A program made the position numbers and the translations under genes. This document shows, one piece after another, positions 1 to 11,066 of a stretch of 64,000 bases of DNA (its first letter is position 1; each line of letters begins with the position of its first letter). The notes below the pieces were generated by a model. It saw only the letters and a program-made list of their open reading frames with translations, was not told the origin of the DNA and did not search any database. The DNA is from Pollenia angustigena (Eukaryota > Arthropoda > Insecta > Diptera > Polleniidae). The DNA lies in assembly GCA_930367215.1 (NCBI GenBank), contig OV884057.1, positions 250,010,830-250,074,829 on the forward strand, read 5' to 3'.

Positions 1-188
1 AGATATCATGATTTGGATGATAATGGTCTTGCGCAAGTTAAAGTATTTTGTTTTTCAAAGATATTTTAAGCAACGTTAGGCAAAATTAAATTGTTAAGTC
101 ATGAATGAAAATGAAATTGACAAATAACAGCAACAATATAAGATAAAACCTATTAACAAAAACATTCTTCTTTATCTTCATCTTTTAG

Positions 189-751
189 GTCCCAAGGAAT
201 TCTCTTACCGTGGCAGAAACATGTTCTTGAGTTCTCATGTGCCTGCTTTGGCCAACAAGAAAGTCGATTGGTTAGATGGTCGTAATTTGTGCCGTGAATA
301 CTGCATGGACTTGGTTGCCTTGGAAACCCAAGAAAAAAACAATCTTATCTTCCGTGTTATACAACAAAACGATGTTCCTTATATTTGGACTGCTGGTCGT
401 ATCTGCGATTTTAATGGTTGTGAAAACCGTCCTGATTTGGAACCCAAACAGGTTTACGGTTGGTTCTGGTCTGCAACTCGCGAGAAGATCCAAGCCACCA
501 ACCGCATTCCTCAGGGCTGGGGCTATAATCCTTGGTCTCAAACCGGCCACAAGAAGCGTCCTCAACCCGATAACGCCGAATACGACATCAATCAAACCAA
601 GGAACAGTGTTTGTCTGTCTTGAACAATGTCTACAACGATGGTATTGCTTGGCACGATGTTGCCTGCTATCACGAAAAGCCTTTCATTTGTGAAGACAAC
701 GATGAATTATTACGTTATGTTGCTGCTACCAATCCTGGTATTCGTCTTTAA
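189..751 (+). CDS. Clect27: Secreted C-type lectin (Clect27/schlaff-like), last coding exon, partial
   Basis: Terminal exon of a single-domain C-type lectin. A splice acceptor (TTTTAG) ends at 188; two bases complete a split codon, then 186 codons run to the TAA at 749-751. The exon begins PKEFSYRGRN, so the ATG at 221 is internal and not the start. The lectin fold is shown by spaced cysteines (CREYC, RICDFNGC, CLSVLNN, CYHEKPFIC), a QPD carbohydrate-binding tripeptide and a WHD motif just before the penultimate cysteine. QPD usually marks galactose-type lectins. The unbroken block GWGYNPWSQTGHKKRPQPDN is typical of a conserved insect cuticle lectin group. In Drosophila, Clect27 (schlaff) helps keep the embryonic cuticle compact. 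The signal peptide and first exon lie left of the window. The C-type lectin call is sure. The orthologue name is from memory and rests partly on the nearby Gr28 genes; another member of the same small group is possible. Confidence 0.82.
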
Positions 752-1565
752 ATTTTATTACGTTCAGGAGGAGACGTGTATTTTTATTTTATTTTTTGTT
801 TTTATTTTTAATTTTATAAAGAAAACAAAATAGACTTTAGAATTTATAAAAAAAAACTACAAAGAAAAAACAAAGAAAGTTTTTTACTATTTTTTTCACT
901 CTCGCTAATTTTTCTATTAGTTTGCGAAATTTTACACAATTTTCTTTTAATTTAACTGCCAATTTTAAAAAAATGTGAGCCGACACGATTTTCTTAACTC
1001 TACATTCTACAAACATAATTGTATTATATGCATAACTTTATTTGTTGTAAAATATTTATTAGTTCAATACTCTATAGAAAAACACAACGAAAATTCTGTA
1101 TTTTTAGTTCAGATACATGTAGCTATTTTTTTTCAAAAATCAATTTTTTTTTACTAATTTGTAACTGTTTGAAATTAAAAAAAGTTAAAAAAACTTAAAA
1201 AAAAATTAATAAAATTATTAAAACAAGCTTGTTTTTTTTTAGTCTTTAGTAAGATATGAACAATAATGGAAGTAACATTTTGTTAATTTTTTTTCAACAT
1301 TTAAGTTTTTTCCGTTTACGTATTAGACCCAGCTACTACTGGGCAAATTTGAAGAACCCTGGCAAAATTACTACCTTTTTATCCATCTTGGAACCGTTAT
1401 AACATAAAATATTTGTTTAAAATATAATCTCTTCAGCTTCTAGACTAGCTTTGCTCCTAGCAACATCTAGTTTTTAAAAATCTATACAGAGTTGTTTCAC
1501 TGAGTAAAAATAAGCTGACATTGTATCTAATAACATCTAGTTCTGAAAAATCTACAGAAAGTTTT
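752..1565 (+). other. Lectin 3' UTR and AT-rich flank
   Basis: Follows the lectin stop codon directly. It is A/T homopolymer-rich with no coding signal. An AATAAA hexamer lies near 1208-1213 and is the best polyadenylation candidate. From about 1250 to the HINE3 start at 1566 I see nothing recognisable. Confidence 0.4.
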
Positions 1566-2335
1566 TATACCCTTCACCTCAGGTGGAAAAGGGTATATAT
1601 ATCTAAGACCCTATAAAGTATATACATTCTGGGTCCTTATGAGGAGAGAACTTGATTTAACCATGTCTGTCTGTCCGTTGAAATGGATTTTCCGAAGACC
1701 CCATATATGATGGGGGCCAGGTTATTAAACATTTATGTCACATATGGTCCGGAATTGTTTGCTAGTGAAGTTCAGAAAGATCGGTCCACAAATGGCTGAG
1801 ATATGAGCAAAAAACCACGACTACCTCTAATTTTTTCCAAAAATCCCTTGTTGTGGTATTTTTATTACTTTTTTCTGTATATCTTGAGAACGGCAAGAGC
1901 CAAAGCTTTCAAATTAGGTACACACATTTAGGTTATCAATACACAGCATCCCACAAAATGTGGGCGGGATCGGAGAAGTGAGCGTGGTATCTCCCGTACA
2001 AAAAATATCAAAACTTTTATAAAAACCTGATTTTTTGGACTGTAATATGACCTATGGATATCCCTGGCATATCAAAAGATAGGAAATCTTTAGTAAAAAA
2101 TATTTTCTGAAAAACTCGGAAAAATCGGTTCAGATACGAAAAAGTTATGTACAAAATAATATTTTTTTTTTTAAATACCCACTTTCGGGAACCATAGATC
2201 TTCCCGAGTCCAAGATTTATAACCCAACTAACTGGCAAATTTCTTCTTAAACACGTCGGTATATAAATCTGTCAAATCGGTTAAAAAATGGCTGAGTTAT
2301 TATCAAAATACTGAAATCCCAAAAATTCCTCTTTT
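1566..2335 (+). mobile_element. HINE3 element, first partial copy
   Basis: Starts with TATACCCTTCACC, which can fold on AGGTGGAAAAGGGTATA just downstream. The typical 5' segment CCCTATAAAGTATATA...TCTGGGTCC follows. This copy lacks a 3' end and runs straight into a second 5' end at 2336. The same pairing of a long body followed by a second 5' end occurs on the - strand at 25517-24862. I infer a non-autonomous helentron/DINE-1-like element. Confidence 0.6.
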
Positions 2336-2915
2336 TATACCCTTCACCTCAGGTGGAAAAAGGTATATATAACTATGTCATTCCGTTTGTAATTTCTACA
2401 ATATTGATCTAAGACCCTATAAAGTATATATATTCTGGGTCCTTATGAGGAGAGAACTTGATTTAACCATTTGATGTCCCTCTGCCCCCCGTCCCCCAAC
2501 TTTCAATTGTTTACATATACTAGCATAATGCCCATATGATTTTCGTTATCAACCTTCTTAATTATGTCATCAACTAGGAATTTTCGTGGTTTTTGCTACT
2601 TAAAAACTCGCCAAAAAAGATAAAACAAAAAAACACACGTACATGGCACAAACTATTTTGCTGAATATATTTCCCTATTTTGATTCACAACTCAAATAAG
2701 TTGATTTGTAATTTTTTTTGTTCTAAAAACAATTTAAAAAAAATATTTACCAGTTTTCGCTTTTTAAATTTTATTTATAATGAAGTTTTAAGTATTGTAA
2801 ATATGTATGTATAGGTATGTAAAAATTATTTAGTTTTTGTCTAGTTGCTCTGTATTCTGCTCGACTGGTGAAGGGAATATAAGATTCGGCAGAGCCGAAT
2901 ATAGCACTCTTACTT
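2336..2915 (+). mobile_element. HINE3 element, second copy with 3' end
   Basis: Begins with the same TATACCCTTCACC start. It ends with GTGAAGGGAATATA, a hairpin (ATTCGGCAGAGCCGAAT, about 2883-2899), then GCACTCTTACTTG|TTTTT. The ATACCCTTCAC start and GTGAAGGG near the end are subterminal inverted repeats. With the 3' hairpin and T-flanked insertion, this fits the helentron/HINE plan. No protein is encoded. Confidence 0.65.
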
Positions 2916-3238
2916 GTTTTTTATTGAGAACAAAAATAAATCGTCTTATTTGTTTTTCAATGTCTGGATTTTTAACAGCATTGCCAATTACTCAACAAAC
3001 TAAGACGCCTTTTCATTTTATTTTACATAGTTTTAAAAACACATTTAATGATTATACCGACAATTTATGTGTTTATCTCGAAGTTCCAAGTAAATGTCAC
3101 AACACCAAAAATAACATTATGCTTTTCTCATACGTATACAAAAAAATTAAGCATTTAAAAAAAATTCATATAAACTTCAGAACAGTATTTGGATTAAATA
3201 ATTAATATGAATTAATTATTCTTACCTTTTGATATAAC
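2916..3238. other. Short intergenic stretch, 3' of ZRSR2
   Basis: Lies between the HINE3 end and the ZRSR2 stop codon. It probably includes the ZRSR2 3' UTR on the - strand. The 122-codon + strand ORF across 2837-3205 starts inside HINE3 and has no coding signature. Confidence 0.35.
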
Positions 3239-6200
3239 TTAGCTTTTTTTTAAATTTGGTGATTTTGAACGGCTATGGTTATGTCTTATATGTGAGCTTT
3301 TATCCCTTGACTTGTAATGGTTGTCGGTAGTAGAGGATTTCGTTTTAGTTTTATAGTGACTAGAGTATGGACTATTTGATCTCGAATTTTTATGTCGTCT
3401 AGAAGTGGGACTTTTAGATCTGGATTTTTTGGCATATTTGTAATTGCGAAAATAAGGACTTTTGGATCTTGATCTTCTACGATAACGTTTTCCTTGCGGT
3501 GATTTAGAAGAATTATCTCTTTGGCTTTCCGAAATTTTATTGCCAGCTTTACTTGTACTTGATATATTTTTTTGCTCAACTGAATATAGGCGATCTTTTT
3601 TTTCATTTTTTTTGAAGTGAGCATTGTTTGATTGCGAGTTTCTTGAATGTTTATCACGTATTGAATTCGCACTATTTGACCTTGATTTGTGGTAGCACAG
3701 ACTTGGACTATCTGATTTTCCATCTGAAGAATTTCTCTTATCCTTCTGCTTTGTTTTACTTTTTCTTTTCATGGCCTCCTCTGTTTTTTTGGTTTCAAGT
3801 TCTAGTTCTGGACTTTCAGACCAACGCCAATTGCGAGATTGATTTTTACGAATATCTTCAAAATTCCAACTTCAATATATAATACATTTAATATTACATA
3901 TTGCAAAAAATTATTTTTTAAAAACTCTTACCTTATTATAGGAGTTTCACTGACTGCTTTAACACTTTGACTTCCAATGCGTGCAGATCTTCCTGGATCT
4001 TCTATTGGCTTGTTGTATTTATTGTCCATATTTTTCATTAAATGTAAAAAGTTACATTTGATTCCCTTTGGACATTTGCGACCTAACGATAGACCTTTAA
4101 AAATATTTCAAAATAAAAGTTAAGGAAATTTAAAATTTAAATAGTTTAAATAAAAATTTATCAGTTGACGCAGTTCTTTTGTAAGATTTGTAAAAAAAGG
4201 ATACTGAGCGCATACCACAAACTCCAGTACGCCATTGTCGAATATTAGAAAATTCAACATTTAAACGTTTCGAGGCATAATAACGGTTTTGAAGATTTAT
4301 AAAAGCTTTTAAAGAGGATCTGAAAAATGTAAAACAGCTTTTAGTCAAATATAACAGTTAAAAGTGAAATATTTTACATTTTTTCTTATTTGGAAGAAAA
4401 TAAAGTATGAATATGTACATATGTATGTATGCATATGCAACAGTATTCGCTTAAAAAATTTCATTTTACTAATTATAGCTTAAAAATGTAAATAAAAAAA
4501 TTTATGACAAAAAGATATTAATGCCCGTTTTCATAACTTACCGATAGCTAAAGGTAGGATTTTGTCGGCCGTTTAAAAAGTGTTCCATTATTACAACTAA
4601 CCTTGAACCCACCAGGTAGGATGAATCTTAATTTACTTTATCACTCACTTTAGGTTAAAGTAAGTTGTGAAAACGGGCCTAAGAGTTTTTTCTTTTTAAA
4701 GAGAAAGACGAATTCATAGAGGTATAAGTATAAATTCTGCTGACTGTCCCTTTTTTATGTAGTTATACGTATTCTAATTGTCAAACTCCGTCAAAAATGA
4801 TGTCTGCAGGACTCTTTCTGATGCAGTCACCTGTAGAATTCGATGTTAGAGTTTTTATATTCGGCCTGATTATGAGTGTAGTTTTCATAGTCCAAAAAAG
4901 TCGTGTTTAATAATTGATATTAGGGTTGTCGTAAGTTTTAATTTGTATCGACAAATATTTCAAACGACTAAGGCTTCGATAAGGCCGATTATTTTTTTCA
5001 AATAAAGGGTTATCAATTTTGCGGTTTCAAAAGTAAACGTAAATAAAACACATAAAATATTTATTTTCATGATATTTCTTTTTTATTATAAAGTTTGAAC
5101 GTTGACATTATGTGTGAAACACTATATCATTTAAATAACCACCACGCGAAGTGTTGCAAGCATACTACAAAAATGGTGATTCTGGCACAGCCACATATCG
5201 TGCTTTAAGAGGAGATTATGGTTTACATAGTCGTCCAACTACGAAAGCAATTGGCAAAATTGTGAAGAAATTTGAAAAGACTGGAGCGGTTCGCTCGTTC
5301 CTCTGAAAATATCGCTGCTGTAAGTGAAAGTGTTGCCGAAGACCCGAATGTGTCGATTCCTCGTCGTTCTCAGGAATTAGGACTGTATGGTCGTATGATA
5401 ACCGACTTTTTTTGCCTGCTATTGAAGAATACGACTTGCGAGAATAAGTGGTTTCAACAAGACGGTGCCACATGCCACACAACTCGAGCGAATATGGCTT
5501 TATTGAGACATTTCCTGGCCGTGTATTTTCTCGTCGTGGCGACATCAACTGGCCACCAAGATCATGCGATTTGACACCATTAGACTTTTTTTGTGGGGCT
5601 ACGAGAAAGACCCTGTTTATGCAGGTAAATCTTTAACTATTGAGCTCTTAAGAACCAACATTCGTCAAGTTATGGCTGAGATACCGCCCAACATGTGTCC
5701 AAAATCAATGCTTGCAACACTTCGCGTGGTATTCATTTAAATGATAGTGTTTCACACATAATGTCAACGTTCGAACTTTATAATAAAAAACAATTATCAT
5801 GAAGAAAAATATTTTATATGTTTTATTTACGTTTACTTTTGAAACCGCAAAATGGATAACCCGTTATAATTGAGCCAAAATAAAATTTGATTTGGATAGG
5901 TATATCTATTCTGCTTGATTGGAAAAGCTTGATTAAAAATAATCAATTTTATTAATTTAACTTAAAATAACTTACATGGGAATAACACCAATGTAACTTA
6001 CCTTTTTTCTGTATACTCTACAAAAACATGCCCTCTCAAATGAGCTTGCACATTACGTACTGTGCGAAAATTAAGAATATTGCCAAACTCCTCCAATACC
6101 GGCCATACATCTTCACAGAACTCATCATATGAATCACGTAGATCACGTTCACTCAATTCCAACTCACTATCAGACTTCGAATATTCTTCATGTTCTTGAT

Positions 6201-6950
6201 GCTCCAGTAGAGGGTGTTGAAAAAAATGTTTAATTAAAATAATTTTGGCAAGCATAGGTCTTTTGTGATTAAATGTACATCCCGGGCCAAAGCGGCAACA
6301 ATTTGTTCTATCAAAAAAATCACATGATTTTTCTCCGGGTCTAGATTGTACACTTTGTTCCAATCTGCTAGGAGTTTTTATTAAACAGTCATCTAAATAT
6401 TCTTGCATACAGTTCAAAACATCATCAAATTCTTTGGCAGCCTTTTCTGCTTGTAGTTTCATTTCTTTATGTTTCTTTTGACGAGCTTCCTCTAAAAGTT
6501 GCATTTCCTGCATCTGTTTTAATCTTTCTGCCTCCAATTTATCTTCTTCGGCTTGTCTTTTCAGTTCATCTCTTTTGAATTGTTTTTGTGCCAATAGTTC
6601 CCTGCGCAACCAGAGTTCTTCTTGTTCTTGGCGTTCTTTTTCTTCTGCCAGTTGTTGATGGCGTTCGTTTACTTCCTGTTGTTTCTGCCATGATTTGTTC
6701 AAGGGGTCCTTAAGCTTTACTAGTTCAGCTATAAATAAAATTGCAAAACGTATTATTGTCAAGTAATAACAAATTTTTCCCTTACCTTCTTCCAAATCTT
6801 TATCCCTTTGCTGGGCCAACTTTTGCCTCTTTCGTTTTCTTTGCAGCTTTTTAACTAATTTGCGCCAAGGCCTAACATTTTATTGAAATAATGTTTAGTA
6901 AGAAAATATTAAATGTTTATAATTTACCTTTTAGACGTTTTTTGTTCCAT
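3239..6950 (-). CDS. ZRSR2: ZRSR2/Urp: U2AF35-related minor-spliceosome protein, six coding exons
   Basis: Complete gene for the U2AF35-related RNA-binding protein that recognises the 3' splice site of U12-type introns. Coding exons read 6950-6928, 6871-6786, 6728-6002, 4319-4216, 4094-3932 and 3869-3239. All join in frame at GT..AG sites to give 577 residues. Order: basic start (MEQKTSKRPWRK), a long Glu/Gln/Lys coiled coil (about 30-140), CCCH finger 1 (C172-x8-C181-x5-C187-x3-H191), an RRM with LRGHVFVEYTEKRSSLKAF across an exon junction, CCCH finger 2 (C313-x7-C321-x5-C327-x3-H331), then an RS domain full of RSRSKSP repeats (about 400-577). The acceptor at 4096-4095 was chosen over one 15 bases later because only it gives normal finger spacing. 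Intron 3 (6001-4320) carries a MITE and a mariner relic, yet the reading frame is intact, so the gene is probably functional. Start chosen as the first in-frame ATG upstream of a good donor. Confidence 0.93.
4524..4679. mobile_element. MITE in ZRSR2 intron 3
   Basis: Terminal inverted repeats GCCCGTTTTCATAACTTAC and GTAAGTTGTGAAAACGGGC bound about 155 bp with no ORF. A shorter relative lies at 40817-40975, where the same GAAAACGGGC end is preceded by the GATAGC and TAGGTTAAAGT blocks in another order. Confidence 0.65.
5007..5862 (+). mobile_element. Mariner-family relic with long inverted termini, in ZRSR2 intron 3
   Basis: Outer ends GGGTTATCAATTTTGCGG and CCGCAAAATGGATAACCC are inverted repeats that continue inward for about 140 bp. 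Between them lie broken pieces of a mariner transposase in several frames: a helix-turn-helix part (GLHSRPTTKAIGKIVKKFEK), a linker (ENIAAVSESVAEDPNVSIPR) and the catalytic part WFQQDGATCHTTR. The middle third, including the first catalytic Asp region, is missing and frames shift repeatedly. It cannot encode an active enzyme. It sits antisense to ZRSR2. Confidence 0.85.
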
Positions 6951-7194
6951 ACTAATAGAAATAATCAAAATGTTGCTGTTTCTTTAATTAGAAAAATAAG
7001 CGTTGCAATTTCTTTCCATAAATATTTTTTCAATCAGCTGCTTAGGATGTTGCCAGAATCAAAATATTTTTGAACTGCATTATCATCATATAAATCATAC
7101 AAATTAGCGACATGAGCGTTTTTTTTGTAATGGCAGATTAATTAATCTCTATTTATTAATTTATTTATAGATGAAAATTTCTAATCAAGGATGC
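6951..7194 (-). other. ZRSR2 upstream region
   Basis: Presumed 5' UTR and promoter side of ZRSR2. A CAGCTG E-box-like word lies near 7034-7039. No TATA box or clear initiator pair is seen. Confidence 0.25.
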
Positions 7195-7680
7195 CAATAG
7201 TGGAGAGGGTATTGTGCAGTTTTACTGAAAATCACTTTCGGAGTCTATCTAACGATGTCCGTCCGTCCGTCTGACTGACTATCCATGTAAAATTTTTGAG
7301 TTAAGTGCAGGTTGCAATTTTGGAGATAATTTGATGAAATTTTTTACACAGGTTCTAATTGGCACAAGGATCAAGCCTATTGAAAATTGTGACAATCAGT
7401 TAATAGTTCACATAGCTCCCATACAAGTTTATTTCCGAAATAGTGTCTTATTATTATTATTATTTATTAATAGATATATTAAATTGTATGTACATTTTCA
7501 TATTATTTACAATATTTAATATCTATATTTGGCTCTAACATATTTGTTGTGAGCCAGATTGGCAGATTACTTGATTTATTACTATAAATATAGTTATTAT
7601 TTCAATATTTTTGATTTTTAATTTTAAATTAAGCTAAATTTATTCAGGTTAATAAGTATGCAATTGAAAAAAGCAAACTA

Positions 7681-7911
7681 AAGCTTCGTACAGACGATGG
7701 TCAGATCTTACAATATTGTAAGCAGGCGTTGCCAACAGCAATATTTTTCTGACAATGGTTCATTGTCAGATGCATTAATTTTGCACTTCTGCAAATACAA
7801 ATGAGCTTACAATGTTCACACAGTTGTAAGACATTTTAGCCAAATTTAATGAAATTTAAGCAACGCTGCTTACCAATATTGTAAGATATGACCATCGTCT
7901 GTACGAAGCTT
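7681..7911. mobile_element. MITE nested in the retrotransposon fragment
   Basis: Inverted ends AAGCTTCGTACAGACGATGG and CCATCGTCTGTACGAAGCTT extend about 45 bp inward through a CTTACAATATTGTAAGC-like block. Length about 231 bp, no ORF. The terminal AAGCTT..GT..AGACGAT pattern resembles the family at 11236-13750. Confidence 0.75.
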
Positions 7912-8436
7912 AAGTTTCAAATTCATTTATTATTAATTTTCTATATTTTAAGGAGATTTCTACGTATTTATACATGTTGTTGAAATCAGAGCCATTTAAA
8001 ATATTTAGTACTTCAGTTATTCCAAGTTGAGCTTTTCCAAAGTGTTGTAGTCTAAAACCATTATATATTGGACAAACGCCTAAAAAGTGGTAAGTATTTT
8101 CTGCTATCTCTAAGTTGCATAATGCGCATGTCGAAATTGAGTTGATACGGAACGCTCTGGCATTTAAATCGAGCATACCTCCTCTCGCCTTGATAATTAA
8201 GCTAGTAATACGGGACGAGTAATTACTAGCAAGAAGTGGTGTAACACTATAATTAAGTTGGGAATAAAGATCGTGGTGTTGTGAGGTTGTTGCTTTGAGT
8301 ACATTATTTTCACGTTCCTTATTAATTAACAAGGCTATTATTGGTTTCCAATCAGAACAAAGAGGTTGGTTTGAATTAGAAGCAGTAAAATTAAGAATCT
8401 GTTGAAGATTGGTCCACTCCTTTGCCCAGAACTCGT
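7910..8436 (-). pseudogene. C-terminal fragment of retrotransposon ORF2
   Basis: Open from the truncation point near 8436 to a stop at 7910-7912, about 175 residues. It contains CALCNLEIAENTYHFLGVCP, the Cys/His cluster found after the reverse transcriptase in I/R1-type ORF2 proteins, followed by LQHFGK. The catalytic domains are absent because the copy is 5'-truncated. The stop codon lies at the edge of a MITE insertion, so the original C-terminus may have been slightly different. Non-functional. Confidence 0.7.
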
Positions 8437-8730
8437 TTTAGAAATAGTGTCTTTTTGCCCATAAACCATTTAATTGTAATGGTATTTAGAATGAATTCCA
8501 GTCCAAGCTTATTTGATTGCAATCTAAATTATCTTAACAAATTTGATTGGAATCGGTCCATATTTGACCATAACTCCTATATATATACTACTCCCGAAAA
8601 TATCCATAACTTACTTTTAATGCCATAACTTCATTATAAATGTTGATATTGACTATGGCTACAATAACTTTTACGATAGCTACTAAAAGCTAGTTTAAAC
8701 TATCTCACAAGTCTTACGTATTCCATAATA

Positions 8731-8995
8731 CTTTGTGAGATAGATATCTAATGAGTTTTGTTGCGACTGTCAAAAAATCTAATTTAACATGAGAGTTTGT
8801 GTTCACACCATCACACAAAGTATAAGCACTCACACATGAAATAAAATGCAACCGTGATCCAATGAAAAGTGTTATTGTTTGGAAATTTTTCAAAAAACGA
8901 TGAAGTCGTATGGGATGTCAAACTTTTTTCATAATACATACTTGTCATTTTCGTGACACATTGCATTCACACTATCACACTTTGTCATATTACTT
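8731..8995. mobile_element. MITE, inverted relative of 52857-53080
   Basis: Shares TTTTGTTGCGACTGTCAAAA, CACATGAA, TGCAACC.TGATC and TGCATTCACACTATCACA, in order, with the reverse complement of 52857-53080. It interrupts the HINE2 copy. No ORF. Confidence 0.55.
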
Positions 8996-9335
8996 GAGAT
9001 TTTGATATGTATTAAAACAAAGTACAATAGTGTAATCTAGCCTTTAATACAAAGTTGAATAGTGTAATCTAGCCTTTCGTCATGACAAAATATTGTAGGT
9101 CCAAAATTAACCTTAGGTGCCCTATAAACCCCCTCCGTAAAATCTCTGGAAGACAAACAAATCAAATATCTAGATGAAGATATTTGGCACAAATAACTTT
9201 AACATGAACCTTTATCTAATAACATTATTTTGTTCTGGCGGGATTGATTGCCCATGCGTTAAAATTTTCGAAAATTTGTTTTAATACTGTGGTGTAAGGT
9301 ATCAAAAGATCGGGCATGTCAGACAAAACAAAAAA

Positions 9336-9852
9336 AAAAAAAAAAAAAATTAGCAACGCTTCTAACTATTATTGTTGTTCCTTGGACATTTGCCACAGTA
9401 TGTCTATTGTGTACATAAGAGTGGTCCAAGTTTGTATGGACATTTACCAAAGTGAATTCTAAAGTGAATTAATGGCCAAATTTGGTTCCTTTGTAAAAAA
9501 AAAACATTTAATATGAAGTTTGATGCCGATTGGATTTAGAAAACTCGAAGCAGAAATCGATGTTAATTTGAATAGTGAATTACAAGGCGAAAAAGTAACT
9601 TTTTTAGTTCTTGTCAAAATTTTTAATTGTTGTAAAAGTTTAATTCTAGATGATAAGTTAATCGAAATGTAGATACAATTCAAAAAGGTATAAAAACCCT
9701 AAATCAGTTTTGAACTAGCCCAGTAATACATAAATAATGCCCCAGACCACTTATTTACCAATTATTACTTGACCGAGAAATTCGAGCACACACCTGAAAG
9801 ATTTTTGAAATTTAGTTTTATAGTGTAATATTCTTATTCTAATGAATCAAAA
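9336..9852. other. Unassigned AT-rich spacer
   Basis: Follows an A20-like tract at 9330-9350. No gene, tRNA or terminal repeat could be supported. Confidence 0.25.
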
Positions 9853-11066
9853 TCTATCTATCTATATATATAAAAGAAAGTCGTGTTAGTTACACCACTT
9901 ATAACTCAATAACGGCAGAACAGATTTGGCTGAAAATTGGTAGGGAGGTAGCTTAGAGCCAGGAGACGGACATAGGATACTTTTGCCCCGCCCACTTTTA
10001 CGCCCACTTTTTTCGATTTACCTAAAATCAGAAAACGGCTCCATCGAGTTGACTAATTTTTCTTTCAAATCTTCGTATTAATCCATCTTAAGTTTTCATC
10101 GATAGAAAAATTTACCACGCCTACTTTTACGCCCACTTTTTCTATTAAGCGCATAAATTGAGAACGGCTTGACCGATTTGGACGATTTTTTCTTTAAAAT
10201 GATCGCCATGGTCCACCTTAGGGTTTTACGGAAAGAAAATTTTGCCCCGCCCACTTTTACGCCCACTTTTTTCGATTTACCTAATATCAAAAAACTGCTC
10301 CATCGATTTGACTAATTTATCTTTCAAATGTTCGTATTAATCCATTTTAAGTTTTCATCGATAGAAAAATTTACCACGCCTACTTTTACGCCCACTTTTT
10401 CTATTAAGCGCATAACTGGAGAACGACTTGACCGATTTGGACGATTTTGATTTGACTAATTTATCTTTCAAATGTTCGTATTAATCCATTTTAAGTTTTG
10501 ATCGATAGAAAAATTTACCACGCCTACTTTTACGCCCACTTTTTCTATTAAGCGCATAACTGGAGAACGACTTGACCGATTTGGACGATTTTTTCTTCAA
10601 AATGATCGCCATGGTTTAACTTAGGTTTTTACGGAAAGAAAATTTTGCCCCGCCCACTTTTACGCCCACTTTTTTCGATTTACCTAAAATCAAAAAACTG
10701 CTCCATCGATTTGACTAATTTTTCTTTTAACTGTTCGTATTAATTTATTTTACGTTTTCATCGAAAGAAAAAATTACCACGCCTACTTTTACGCCCACTT
10801 TTTCTATTAAGAGCATGATTTGAGAACGGCTTGACCGATTTGGACGATTTTTTCTTTAAAATTATCGCCATGGTCCAACTTATTCTTTTTTGATTGAGCC
10901 CATATCCACACCATATGTAAGTTATTTTTTAAAAAAAATTTATGATAGGTATTCCATGGATTTTTATTTTAAAGGCCGTAAATTTCGTTAAATGCTCAAT
11001 TTAAATCGTGTGGTAATACAAAACTAATGTTTACTTAGGGCCAGCAACGTAGACCGGGTCAGCTAG
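9853..11066 (+). mobile_element. Non-autonomous Helitron with internal block repeats
   Basis: Begins TCTATCTATCTATATATATA after an A and ends GACCGGGTCAGCTAG before a T. This is the Helitron plan (5' TC, 3' CTAG, insertion between A and T). The interior repeats a block containing ACTTTTACGCCCACTTTT seven times (near 9986, 10119, 10246, 10378, 10522, 10655, 10779). Alternating blocks carry CCCCGCCCAC or CCACGCCTAC, making a super-unit of about 270 bp. No Rep/helicase ORF, so it must rely on another element. Confidence 0.8.

Larger units (their letters stand above)
7450..8440 (-). mobile_element. 5'-truncated non-LTR retrotransposon (I/R1/LOA-like 3' end)
   Basis: Flanked by the direct repeat GAAATAGTGTCTT at 7437-7449 and 8441-8453, a 13-bp target duplication inside HINE2. 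In element orientation the 3' end is a (TAA)n-like tail (complement of 7448-7464), as in I-type elements. Only the 3' part is present, as expected from incomplete reverse transcription. A MITE sits at 7681-7911. Confidence 0.75.
7195..9335 (+). mobile_element. HINE2 element broken by nested insertions
   Basis: HINE2 sequence (TGTCCGTCCGTCCG...CTATCCATGTAAA) begins near 7200. It stops at 7449, resumes at 8441, is interrupted again near 8700 and resumes about 9090. It ends with ACTGTGGTGTAAGGTATC and a decayed hairpin at 9292-9335. The first interruption is a retrotransposon with a 13-bp duplication; the second is a MITE. Non-coding. Confidence 0.6.

Noticed and set aside
272..673. 133-codon minus-strand ORF opposite the lectin
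   Set aside because: Antisense shadow of the lectin exon; no family features, and the + strand frame has a clear lectin fold.
2837..3205. 122-codon + strand ORF
   Set aside because: Starts inside the HINE3 3' end and runs through AT-rich flank; no homology or coding signature.
3286..3723. 145-codon minus ORF
   Set aside because: Alternative frame of the ZRSR2 RS-repeat exon.
9853..11066. CRISPR-like array
   Set aside because: Repeat blocks are ~130 bp, vary internally and lie within Helitron ends in a eukaryotic genome.
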